A DNA stretch of 64,000 nucleotides from Saccharothrix espanaensis DSM 44229 (lineage in GTDB: Bacteria; Actinomycetota; Actinomycetes; Mycobacteriales; Pseudonocardiaceae), in the NCBI RefSeq assembly GCF_000328705.1, contig NC_019673.1, forward strand, positions 8,319,501-8,383,500. Reading direction: 5' to 3'. Of the stretch, positions 19,436-27,485 are shown piece after piece. The first letter of the stretch is position 1, and each line of letters starts with the position of its first letter. A program made the translations under genes and the position numbers. Below the pieces are notes generated by a model. The model made no database searches and had not been told where the DNA came from. It saw nothing but the letters and a program-made list of their open reading frames with translations.

Positions 19436-21071
19436 CGCGCCCCATCGGGATCCGCACGCCCTTGTCCTCGGCGACGGCCTTCGCCTCGTCGTACCCGGCG
19501 TCCACGTGCCGGATCACGCCCATGCCGGGGTCGTTGGTCAGCACCCGTTCGATCTTGCGCGCGGCCAGCTCCGTGCCGTCGGCCACGGTGACCTGGCCGG
19601 CGTGGATGGACCGCCCGATGCCGACGCCGCCGCCGTGGTGCAGCGACACCCAGGTGGCTCCGGACGCGGTGTTGACCAGCGCGTTGAGCAGCGGCCAGTC
19701 CGCGATGGCGTCCGAGCCGTCGGCCATCGACTCGGTCTCCCGGTACGGCGAGGCGACCGAGCCGCAGTCGAGGTGGTCGCGGCCGATCACGATCGGCGCG
19801 GACAGCTCGCCGCTGGCCACCATCTCGTTGAACTTCAGCCCGGCGAGGTGCCGCTCGCCGTAGCCCAGCCAGCAGATCCGCGCGGGCAGCCCCTGGAACT
19901 CGACCCGCTCGCCGGCCATCTTGATCCACCGCGCGAGCTGCTCGTTGTCCGGGAACAGCTCCAGGATCGCCTGGTCGGTCTTGGCGATGTCGGCCGGGTC
20001 GCCGGACAGCGCCGCCCAGCGGAACGGGCCCTTGCCCTCGCAGAACAGCGGCCGGATGTAGGCGGGCACGAAACCCGGGAAGTCGAACGCCCGCTCGTAG
20101 CCGCCCAGCTTGGCCTCGCCGCGGATCGAGTTGCCGTAGTCGAACACCTCCGCGCCCCGGTCCTGGAACCCGACCATCGCCTCGACGTGGTCGGCCATCG
20201 ACTCGCGGGACCGGTCGGTGAACTCGTCGGGCTTCTTGGCCGCGTAGTCCGACCAGTCGTCCAGCCCGATGCCCTTGGGCAGGTACGCCAGCGGGTCGTG
20301 CGCCGAGGTCTGGTCGGTGACGATGTCCACCGGGACCTCGCGGCGCAGCAGCTCGGGCAGCACCTCGGCGGCGTTGCCGATCAGGCCCACCGACAGCGCC
20401 CGGCCCTCGGCCTTCGCCTTGAGCACGCGGGCGATCGCGTCGTCGATGTCGTCCGCGACCTCGTCGAGGTAGCGGGTCTCCACGCGCCGCCGGGCGCGCG
20501 CCGGGTCGACCTCGACGCACAGCGCGACGCCCTCGTTCATCGTCACCGCCAGCGGCTGCGCGCCACCCATGCCACCGAGCCCGGCGGTGAGCGTGAGCGT
20601 GCCCTTGAGGGTGCCGTTGAACCGCTTGTTGGCCACGGCGGCGAACGTCTCGTAGGTGCCCTGGAGGATGCCCTGGGTGCCGATGTAGATCCACGACCCG
20701 GCGGTCATCTGGCCGTACATGGTCAGGCCCTCGGCCTCCAGCCGGCGGAACTCGGGCCAGTTCGCCCAGTCCGGCACCAGGTTGGAGTTGGCGATCAGCA
20801 CCCGCGGCGCCCACTCGTTGGTCCGCATCACGCCCACCGGGCGGCCGGACTGCACGAGCAGCGTCTCGTCGTCGGCCAGCTCGGCCAGCTCGCGGCTGAT
20901 GGCGTGGAAGCTCGGCCAGTCCCGGGCGGCCTTGCCGGTGCCGCCGTAGACCACCAGGTCCTCGGGGCGCTCGGCCACGTCCGGGTCGAGGTTGTTGTGG
21001 AACATCCGCAGGGCGGCCTCGGTCTGCCAGCTGCGGGCGGTCAGGTCGGTGCCTCGGGCTGCACGCACCAT
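19428..21071 (-). CDS. hutU: Urocanate hydratase
   Basis: A 547-residue urocanase, which converts urocanate to imidazolonepropionate using tightly bound NAD+. The sequence has the family blocks VVYGGTGKAARDWPSF, TAGSWIYIGTQGILQGTYET, LTAGLGGMGGAQPLA (NAD-binding), DQTSAHDP and DCGSVASPYRETESM, which carries the catalytic Cys region. Its ATG overlaps the hutH stop by one base (TGATG) and its end overlaps the M20 gene by eight bases, so the operon is translationally coupled. Confidence 0.97.
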   Translation of the reverse strand: MVRAARGTDLTARSWQTEAALRMFHNNLDPDVAERPEDLVVYGGTGKAARDWPSFHAISRELAELADDETLLVQSGRPVGVMRTNEWAPRVLIANSNLVPDWANWPEFRRLEAEGLTMYGQMTAGSWIYIGTQGILQGTYETFAAVANKRFNGTLKGTLTLTAGLGGMGGAQPLAVTMNEGVALCVEVDPARARRRVETRYLDEVADDIDDAIARVLKAKAEGRALSVGLIGNAAEVLPELLRREVPVDIVTDQTSAHDPLAYLPKGIGLDDWSDYAAKKPDEFTDRSRESMADHVEAMVGFQDRGAEVFDYGNSIRGEAKLGGYERAFDFPGFVPAYIRPLFCEGKGPFRWAALSGDPADIAKTDQAILELFPDNEQLARWIKMAGERVEFQGLPARICWLGYGERHLAGLKFNEMVASGELSAPIVIGRDHLDCGSVASPYRETESMADGSDAIADWPLLNALVNTASGATWVSLHHGGGVGIGRSIHAGQVTVADGTELAARKIERVLTNDPGMGVIRHVDAGYDEAKAVAEDKGVRIPMGRDD

Positions 21072-22576
21072 CAGAGTGCTCCGTTCCGGATGAGTTCTTC
21101 GGCGGCGGCGATCTCAGGGGCCAGGTGGCGGTCCGGACCGGGGCCCTGGACGCTCACGCGGAGCTTGGCCACGGCCGCGGCGGTCGCCGGCGCCGGCTTC
21201 AGGGGTGCGCGCAGGTCGAGCGCGCGGGCGGCGGTGAGCAGCTCGACCGCCAGCACGGTGCGCAGACCGTCCACGGCCTTGCGCAGCTTGCGCGCGGCGG
21301 ACCAGCCCATCGAGACGTGGTCCTCCTGCATCGCGCTGCTCGGGATCGAGTCGACGGACGCGGGCACGGCCAGCCGCTTGAGCTCGCTGACGATCGCGGC
21401 CTGCGTGTACTGGGCGATCATGTGGCCGGAGTCGACACCGGGGTCGTCGGCCAGGAACGGCGGCAGGCCGTGCGACCGGTTCACGTCCAGCATCCGGTCG
21501 GTGCGGCGCTCGGCGATGCTCGCCACGTCGGCCACCGGGATGGCCAGGAAGTCCAGCACGTAGGCGATCGGCGCGCCGTGGAAGTTGCCGTTGGACTCGA
21601 CCCGGCCGTCGGCCAGCACCACCGGGTTGTCCACGGCGGCGGCCAGTTCGCGGTCGGCGACCGTCTCGGCGTAGGCCACGGTGTCCCGCGCCGCCCCGTG
21701 CACCTGCGGCGAGCAGCGCAGCGAGTACGCGTCCTGGACCCGCGTGCAGTCCGGGCCGCGGTGGCTCGCCATGATCTCGGAGCCGGCCAGCAGGTCAACC
21801 ATCCGGCGGGCGCTGTGGCCCTGGCCGGGGTGCGGGCGCAGCGCCTGCAGGTCGGCGGCGAAGACCCGGTCGGTGCCCAGCAGGGCCTCCACGCTCATCG
21901 CCGCGGTCAGGTCCGCCACGTCCAGCAGGTAGCGCAGGTCGCGCAGCGCCAGCACGAGCATCCCCAGCATCCCGTCGGTGCCGTTGATGAGCGCCAGGCC
22001 CTCCTTCTCGGCCAGCCGCACCGGCTCGATGCCGGCCCGGCGCAGCGCGTCGGCGGCCGGGACCAGCGCGCCGTCGGCGTCCCGGACCTGGCCCTCGCCG
22101 GTCAGCGCGAGCGCGGCGGCCGACAGCGGCGCCAGGTCGCCCGAGCAGCCCAGCGAGCCGTACTCGTGGACGACCGGCGTGATGCCCGCGTTCAGCATGG
22201 CCGCCATCGCCTCGGCGGTGCCCAGCCGCACCCCGGTGTGCCCGCTGGCCAGCGTCTTGAGCCGGAGCAGGACCAGGGCGCGGACCACCTCGCGCTCCAC
22301 CTCGGGGCCGGAGCCGGCGGCGTGCGAGCGGACCAGCGACTGCTGGAGCGCCGCCCGGCGGTCCGGCGGGATGTGCCGGACGGCCAGCGCGCCGAAGCCC
22401 GTGGACACGCCGTAGGTGGGTGTCTCGGCCGTGGCCAGGCGTTCGATGTGGGCGCGGGCGGCCGTGACCGCCTCGCGCGCCGCCTCCGTGATCTCCACGG
22501 GCGCGTCGTCGCGGGCGACGGCGTGGACGTCCTCGCGGGTCAGCGATTTCGGACCCAGCTGCACGGGTTGCTGCAT
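21071..22576 (-). CDS. hutH: Histidine ammonia-lyase
   Basis: A 501-residue MIO-dependent lyase that deaminates L-histidine to trans-urocanate, the first step of the pathway. The MIO-forming site is Cys-Ser-Gly in EYGSLGCSGDLAPLS, rather than the commoner Ala-Ser-Gly; other blocks are YGVSTGFGAL, ALINGTDGML and QDAYSLRCSPQVHG. ATG at 22576 starts the family-like MQQPVQLGPKSLT. First gene of the operon; a ten-base palindrome ATGTGCACAT overlaps its start codon and could be regulatory or chance. Confidence 0.96.
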   Translation of the reverse strand: MQQPVQLGPKSLTREDVHAVARDDAPVEITEAAREAVTAARAHIERLATAETPTYGVSTGFGALAVRHIPPDRRAALQQSLVRSHAAGSGPEVEREVVRALVLLRLKTLASGHTGVRLGTAEAMAAMLNAGITPVVHEYGSLGCSGDLAPLSAAALALTGEGQVRDADGALVPAADALRRAGIEPVRLAEKEGLALINGTDGMLGMLVLALRDLRYLLDVADLTAAMSVEALLGTDRVFAADLQALRPHPGQGHSARRMVDLLAGSEIMASHRGPDCTRVQDAYSLRCSPQVHGAARDTVAYAETVADRELAAAVDNPVVLADGRVESNGNFHGAPIAYVLDFLAIPVADVASIAERRTDRMLDVNRSHGLPPFLADDPGVDSGHMIAQYTQAAIVSELKRLAVPASVDSIPSSAMQEDHVSMGWSAARKLRKAVDGLRTVLAVELLTAARALDLRAPLKPAPATAAAVAKLRVSVQGPGPDRHLAPEIAAAEELIRNGAL

Positions 22577-22662
22577 GTGCACATCACAACCCGTGCGCCG
22601 GGTCCGCACGACCCGAGACCCCCGGAGAGCGTCTGGCATCCCAGACTCCGCCGGGCCCTGGT

Positions 22663-22968
22663 TCAGGAGGCCCAGTCGAACCGCGGGCCGGGGTCGAACC
22701 GGACGTGGTCGAGGGCCGCGGGCGACTGCTCGGCTCGGCGGGCCACGCCGAGCGGATCGGACACGTCGTCGGGCACGACCGACAGCACCGGCTCCGGGCT
22801 CACCTGCCAGAACAGCACGTCCTCGTCGTCGACGTACGCGGCCGCGCCGCCCACGTCGGTCCGCTGCTCCGGCCGGGCGGCGGCGAGCAGGGCGGCCTGG
22901 CGCCCGGCATCGGCGACGGGCACCCGCAGCGTGATCCGCGGCCCGCCCCTCTGCCGCACGTCGCCCAT
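22663..22968 (-). CDS. Small hypothetical protein upstream of hutH
   Basis: A 101-residue frame between the divergent hutH and IclR genes. It begins MGDVRQRGGPRITLRV with GGAGGA nine bases upstream, and its composition (balanced acidic/basic residues, WQVSPEPVLSVVPDD, ending GPRFDWAS) looks protein-like. I recognise no domain. It could be the promoter-proximal gene of the hut operon, being only ~90 bases before hutH on the same strand, but it may also be a chance frame in GC-rich sequence. Confidence 0.5.
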   Translation of the reverse strand: MGDVRQRGGPRITLRVPVADAGRQAALLAAARPEQRTDVGGAAAYVDDEDVLFWQVSPEPVLSVVPDDVSDPLGVARRAEQSPAALDHVRFDPGPRFDWAS

Positions 22969-23085
22969 TCCCGGGCGTCCTCCACAACGTCGGCAACGGG
23001 GTGACCTGGGCGGTCGCGAACTCCTCGGAGCCGGTCGTCACACCCCTCCAGTGCGCGGCCGGCCCGGTTTGTTGACAATGGCCCG

Positions 23086-23886
23086 GTGGGATCCAGCAGC
23101 GACGTGCCGGCGTTGCGCCGAGGGCTGGCCGTGCTGCGCCTGCTGGCCGGTCGTCCCGGACCGCTGTCCGCCGCGGCGGTGGCGCGGGAGCTGGACCTGC
23201 CCCGGTCCACCACCTACCACCTGCTGGCCGAGCTGGCCGAGGCCGGGTTCGCCACCCACTTCCCCGAGGAGCGCCGGTACGGGCTGGGCGTGGCGGCGTT
23301 CGAACTCGGTTCGGCCTACCTGCGCCACGACCCGCTGGAACGCCTCGCGCGGCCGTTGCTGCGCCGGCTGGTCGACGGCGTCGGCCGGACCGCGCACCTG
23401 GGCGTGCTGCACGGCGCGGAGGCGCTCTACCTGCTGCGCGAGCAGCCCCGGCGGCCGTCCACGATCGTGTCGGACGTGGGCGTGCGGCTGCCGTCGCACC
23501 TCACCGCGTCCGGCCGCGCGATGCTGGCCCACCTGCCCGACGCCCAGGTGCGGGCGCTGTTCCCGAGCGTGGCGTCGTTCGTCGACCGCACCGGGCGCGG
23601 CCCGGCCAACCTCCCCGCGCTGCGCCGCCTGCTGACCGCGGAACGCCGTCGCGGGTGGGCGGTGGAGGACGGCTACGTGACGGCCGGCTTCGCGTCGGTC
23701 GCCGCCCCGGTCTTCGACCACGGCGAACGCCCGATCGCCGCGATCACCGTCACCTTCCGGCACGTCTGCGACCAGGAGTGCGGCGAGACCTGGCCGGACC
23801 TGGCCACCGAGACCCGCCGCACCGCCGACGCCCTGACCGACCGCATCGGCGGCCACCGCGCCGACCAGGAGGAGAAACCGGGCTGA
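23086..23886 (+). CDS. IclR-family regulator, probable hut repressor
   Basis: A 266-residue IclR protein: winged HTH at residues ~5-65 (VARELDLPRSTTYHLLAELAEAGF) and a GAF-like effector-binding domain (HLGVLHGAEALYL, LTASGRAMLAHL, and AAPVFDH near the end, where IclR proteins place effector contacts). It is divergent from the hut operon, so control of hut by histidine or urocanate is the natural inference. A small palindrome TTGTTGACAA sits 8 bases before the GTG start and could be an autoregulatory site. Confidence 0.9.
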   Translation: MGSSSDVPALRRGLAVLRLLAGRPGPLSAAAVARELDLPRSTTYHLLAELAEAGFATHFPEERRYGLGVAAFELGSAYLRHDPLERLARPLLRRLVDGVGRTAHLGVLHGAEALYLLREQPRRPSTIVSDVGVRLPSHLTASGRAMLAHLPDAQVRALFPSVASFVDRTGRGPANLPALRRLLTAERRRGWAVEDGYVTAGFASVAAPVFDHGERPIAAITVTFRHVCDQECGETWPDLATETRRTADALTDRIGGHRADQEEKPG

Positions 23887-24003
23887 CCCGGGTGCGCGGC
23901 GGGCCGGCGCGGTCGGACCCCACCCCACGATGCCGACGTGATCGACTCCGACGCCCAGACCGCCGACGGCTCCTGGCGGTCCACCGGCACGGGCGACCGA
24001 ACG

Positions 24004-24041
24004 AAACCGCCGGCCCACCCCGTGAGGCGGACCGGCGGTTT
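24004..24041. terminator. Bidirectional terminator between iclR and proX-like genes
   Basis: Ten-base arms AAACCGCCGG / CCGGCGGTTT around an 18-base loop, lying between two convergent genes. The A/T ends on both sides suit termination in both directions. Confidence 0.7.
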
Positions 24042-24052
24042 GACGCGTGCGG

Positions 24053-24937
24053 TTAGAGCTTGACGTTCTTGAGGAAGTCCGCGGCCACGTTCGCCACGGT
24101 CTCCTTGTCGATGTCGACCCGCTTGACCAACTCGGCCAGGTTGACCGTGGTCAGCGCGGCGGACACCTTGTTGAGCGCGTCCTTGCCCGCCTGGTTGACC
24201 GCGTCGGACCGCAGCAGCGGGATGATGTTCTGCGCCGGGTACATGTTCTTCGGGTCCTTCAGCTCCACGAACGAGTTCGCCTTGATGTCGGCGGACGTCG
24301 TGTACAGGTTCGCGACCTGCGCGGTGCCGTTCTTCAGCGCGTCCACGGTGATCGGGCCGCCGGCGTCGGTGGTCTTGATCTCCTTGAACGTGACTCCGTA
24401 GAGCTCCTTGACCTTGTCCTTCCAGCGCTGGCCCCACTCGCCCGCCGCGCCCAGGACGTACTTGCCGTCACCGAGGTCCGCGATCGAGGCCACGCCGGAG
24501 TCCGCGGTCTCCTTGGTGACCACCAGGACGTCCTTGTCCTCGGCGTCGGACTTGAACAGCACCTCCAGGCCGGCCGGGGTCTTGTCCTTGAGCGCCTTGT
24601 AGACCTCGTCGGACGCCGTCGTGGTGTTGGTCTTGTCGAAGTAGTTCAGCAGGTTGCCGGTGTACTCCGGCACCACGCCGAGCGACTTGTCCTGCAACGC
24701 CTTCACCACGAGTTCCCGGGCACCGATGCCGGACTTCACCGACACCTGCGCGCCGGTCGCCTTGAGCGCCCCCGCGTAGATCTCGGCCAGGATCTTGTTC
24801 TCGGTGAAGTCGGCCGAACCGACCACGACCTCACCCGAGGCGGACTGCTGGTTGCTCCCGCTCAGGTCCTCTTTGGACCCGCACGCGGAGACGACCAACG
24901 CTGCCGCCGCGACGATGACGGTCAACGTGCGCTTCAT
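24053..24937 (-). CDS. Glycine betaine/osmoprotectant ABC transporter, binding lipoprotein
   Basis: A 294-residue OpuAC/ProX-type substrate-binding lipoprotein. The signal peptide ends in the lipobox VVSAC, so it is anchored outside the membrane. Family signs: GSADFTENKILAEIYAGAL, GIGARELVVKAL, VVPEYTGNLLNYF. It binds quaternary amines such as glycine betaine, choline or carnitine; which one cannot be read here. It is the last gene of the four-gene operon, 20 bases after the second permease, with AGGGAG upstream of its ATG. Confidence 0.93.
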   Translation of the reverse strand: MKRTLTVIVAAAALVVSACGSKEDLSGSNQQSASGEVVVGSADFTENKILAEIYAGALKATGAQVSVKSGIGARELVVKALQDKSLGVVPEYTGNLLNYFDKTNTTTASDEVYKALKDKTPAGLEVLFKSDAEDKDVLVVTKETADSGVASIADLGDGKYVLGAAGEWGQRWKDKVKELYGVTFKEIKTTDAGGPITVDALKNGTAQVANLYTTSADIKANSFVELKDPKNMYPAQNIIPLLRSDAVNQAGKDALNKVSAALTTVNLAELVKRVDIDKETVANVAADFLKNVKL

Positions 24938-24957
24938 GCCGTTCTCCCTCTCCCACT

Positions 24958-25677
24958 TCACCGGTCTCCACCGACCTCGACCACGTCGGTCGCCTTGGCG
25001 CGCCGACGGGGTCGGGCGGTCAGCCGCAAACCCCTGGGTATGACGAGCTTCCCGGCGAACGCCAGCACGACGTCCACCACCACCGCCAGCAGCGCGATCA
25101 GGATCGCGCCGCCGATGAACTGCCCGTAGTCGAGCACCCGCAGCCCGTCGATCAGCGGCCGGCCCAGCGACTCGATGCCGACGTACGCGGCGACCGACGC
25201 CGTCGCCACGACCTGCAGGACCGCGTTGCGCAGACCGCCGACCAGCAGCGGCAGCGCGTTGGGCAGCTCCACCTTCCACAGCCGCTGCGAGCCGGTCATC
25301 CCCATGCCGCGCGCGGCGTCCACGACCCCGGCGTCCACGCTCTGGATGCCGGAGTACGTGCCGGCCAGGATCGGCGGCACGGCCAGCACGACCAGGCCGA
25401 TCAGCACACCGACCTGGCCGACCCCGACCACCAGGTACAGGAACGTCACCAGGCCGAGCGTGGGCAGCGCGCGCAACGCGTTGCTGCCGCCCACCACCAG
25501 CACGCCGCCGCGCCCGGTGTGCCCGACGAACAGGCCGAGCGGCACCGCGATGGCCGCCGCGCCGAGCACCGCGCCCAGGCAGTACAACAGGTGCACGCCG
25601 ATCCGCGTCGGGATCGAGGTCGGCCCCGACCAGTTCGCCGGGTCGGTCAGCCAGCCGAGGGCTTCCGCGAAGATCAT
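24958..25677 (-). CDS. Osmoprotectant ABC transporter permease (second)
   Basis: A 239-residue permease with about five to six membrane helices and the ABC-permease loop IQSVDAGVVDAARGMGMTGSQ, which docks on the ATPase. It is of the ProW/OpuAB type. Its ATG overlaps the stop of the first permease (ATGA). The pair of permeases forms the heterodimeric channel with the ATPase encoded upstream. Confidence 0.93.
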   Translation of the reverse strand: MIFAEALGWLTDPANWSGPTSIPTRIGVHLLYCLGAVLGAAAIAVPLGLFVGHTGRGGVLVVGGSNALRALPTLGLVTFLYLVVGVGQVGVLIGLVVLAVPPILAGTYSGIQSVDAGVVDAARGMGMTGSQRLWKVELPNALPLLVGGLRNAVLQVVATASVAAYVGIESLGRPLIDGLRVLDYGQFIGGAILIALLAVVVDVVLAFAGKLVIPRGLRLTARPRRRAKATDVVEVGGDR

Positions 25678-26333
25678 GGCCGACCTGCCCTGGTCCACGG
25701 CGTCAAGGCGTTGCGCAGGGCCAGCAGCACCAGGTCCACGACCAGCGCCAGCACCAGCGTCAGCACGATGCCGACGATGATCGGCGCCAGGTAGCGCTGC
25801 CGGAAGCCGTCGGTGAACAGCGTGCCCAGGCCGCCGCTGCCGATCAGCGCGCCGACGCTGACCAGGCTGATGTTGCTCACCGACCCGACCCGCACCCCGG
25901 CCGCGAGCACCGGCACCGACAGCGGCAGTTCCACGGTGAGGAACCGCCGCCACGGCCGGAAGCCCATCGCGGTCGCGGCGGCCGTCACGTGCGCGGGCAC
26001 CGCGTTGAGCGCCTCCACGACGGGGCGCACCAGCAGCGCGGTGGTGTAGATGGTCAGCGCGATCACCACGTTGAGCGGGTCGAGCACCTGGGTGCCGATC
26101 ACCGCCGGGATGATCGCGAACAGCGCCAGCGACGGCACCGTGTAGATCGCGTTGGACAACCCGACCAGGAACCCGTTGACCCGCCGGTACCGGTGGCACA
26201 CCAGGCCCAGCCCGATCGCCAGCACCACGGAGATCACCAGCGGCAGCAGGGAGAGGTAGACGTGGTCGAGCAGCGCCGACCACAACGCGGCACGGGTGCC
26301 GGCGTCGCCGAGGTACTTGGCGATGTCACCCAC
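25674..26333 (-). CDS. Osmoprotectant ABC transporter permease (first)
   Basis: A 219-residue membrane protein with five to six helices and the coupling-loop pattern LNAVPAHVTAAATAMGFRPW. GTG start at 26333; the start overlaps the ATPase gene by eight bases and its stop overlaps the second permease by four, so the complex is made in a fixed order. Confidence 0.93.
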   Translation of the reverse strand: MGDIAKYLGDAGTRAALWSALLDHVYLSLLPLVISVVLAIGLGLVCHRYRRVNGFLVGLSNAIYTVPSLALFAIIPAVIGTQVLDPLNVVIALTIYTTALLVRPVVEALNAVPAHVTAAATAMGFRPWRRFLTVELPLSVPVLAAGVRVGSVSNISLVSVGALIGSGGLGTLFTDGFRQRYLAPIIVGIVLTLVLALVVDLVLLALRNALTPWTRAGRP

Positions 26334-27366
26334 GGCGGCTCTCGATCACGTCGAGCACCTGGTGCGCCTTGACCACGCCGACGAACCGCCCGTTGGCGTC
26401 GACCACGACGCCCAGGCCCGAGGGCGAGGACAGCGCGGCGTCGAGCGCGCCCCGGATCGGGCCGCCCTCGCCGTAGAGCGAGCCGCCGGGCACCACGGCG
26501 CCGTCCGGCGCGCTCCAGCCCTGCGGCCGGTTCTCGCCGTCCACCAGCAGTTCCCACCCGCCCGACGCGGCGGAGGCCTCGGCGGTGTCGGCCGCGCCGA
26601 CCTCGACGCCGGAGGCGTCCACAAAGGACAGGCTGCGGTAGCCCCGGTCCTTGCCCACGAAGCCCGCCACGAAGTCGTCGGCCGGGCGGCTGAGCAGTTC
26701 GGCGGGCGGCGCGTACTGGGCCAGGATCCCGCCCTCGCGGAACACCGCCACCTTCTCGCCGATCCGCACCGCCTCGTCGATGTCGTGGGTCACGAAGACG
26801 ATCGTCTTGTCCAGTTCGGCCTGCAAGCGCAGCAACTCGTCCTGGAGCCCTTCCCGGACCACCGGGTCGACCGCGCTGAACGGCTCGTCCATCAGCAGCA
26901 CCGGCGGGTCGGCGGCCAGCGCCCGCGCGACGCCCACCCGCTGCTGCTGGCCGCCGGAGAGCTGCACCGGGTAGCGCCGGCCGAGCTCGGCGGGCAACCC
27001 CACCAGTTCCAGCAGTTCCGCGGCGCGCGTGCGGGCGCGTGACTTCGCCCACCCGGACAGCAGCGGCACGGTGGCCACGTTGTCCAGCACCGTCCGGTGC
27101 GGGAACAGGCCCGCCTGCTGGATGACGTACCCGATGCCCAGCCGCAGCTTCGGCGGGTCCACGGTCAGCACGTCCCGGCCGTCCACCAGGACCGTGCCCG
27201 AGGTCGGGTCGATCATCCGGTTCACCATGCGCAGCGACGTCGTCTTGCCGCAGCCGGACGGACCGACGAAGACCGTGATCGTGCCCGCCTCGACCACCAG
27301 GTCCAAGCCGTTCACCGCGATCGTCCCGTCGTCGAACCGCTTGGTCACGCCGCGGAACTCGATCAC
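26326..27366 (-). CDS. Osmoprotectant ABC transporter ATPase with C-terminal CBS-like region
   Basis: A 346-residue ATPase of the ProV/OpuAA type. Walker A is GPSGCGKTT, Q-loop VIQQAGLFP, signature LSGGQQQRV, Walker B VLLMDEPFSAVDP, H-loop VFVTHDIDE. The ~100 residues after the ATPase core end in a CBS-like segment (GGPIRGALDAALSSPSGLGVVVDANGRFVGVV), which in OpuA-type transporters senses ionic strength. First gene of the operon. The frame opens with GTG ATC GAG at 27366; no strong ribosome binding site is evident. Confidence 0.93.
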   Translation of the reverse strand: MIEFRGVTKRFDDGTIAVNGLDLVVEAGTITVFVGPSGCGKTTSLRMVNRMIDPTSGTVLVDGRDVLTVDPPKLRLGIGYVIQQAGLFPHRTVLDNVATVPLLSGWAKSRARTRAAELLELVGLPAELGRRYPVQLSGGQQQRVGVARALAADPPVLLMDEPFSAVDPVVREGLQDELLRLQAELDKTIVFVTHDIDEAVRIGEKVAVFREGGILAQYAPPAELLSRPADDFVAGFVGKDRGYRSLSFVDASGVEVGAADTAEASAASGGWELLVDGENRPQGWSAPDGAVVPGGSLYGEGGPIRGALDAALSSPSGLGVVVDANGRFVGVVKAHQVLDVIESRRG

Positions 27367-27485
27367 CGCGTGGTCCTCCCCGTCGGTGGCGCCAGGCCCG
27401 GTCGATTGAGGCGTCGAACGACACTAGCCCGTTCGCCCGACCGTGGCACGGCGTTCCAGGATTCGGTCAGTAGGCTGCTCCGGTT

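Noticed and set aside
22575..22584. Palindrome ATGTGCACAT at the hutH start as a firm operator
   Set aside because: Ten-base palindromes with GTGCAC are common by chance in GC-rich DNA and there is no second copy in the intergenic region.
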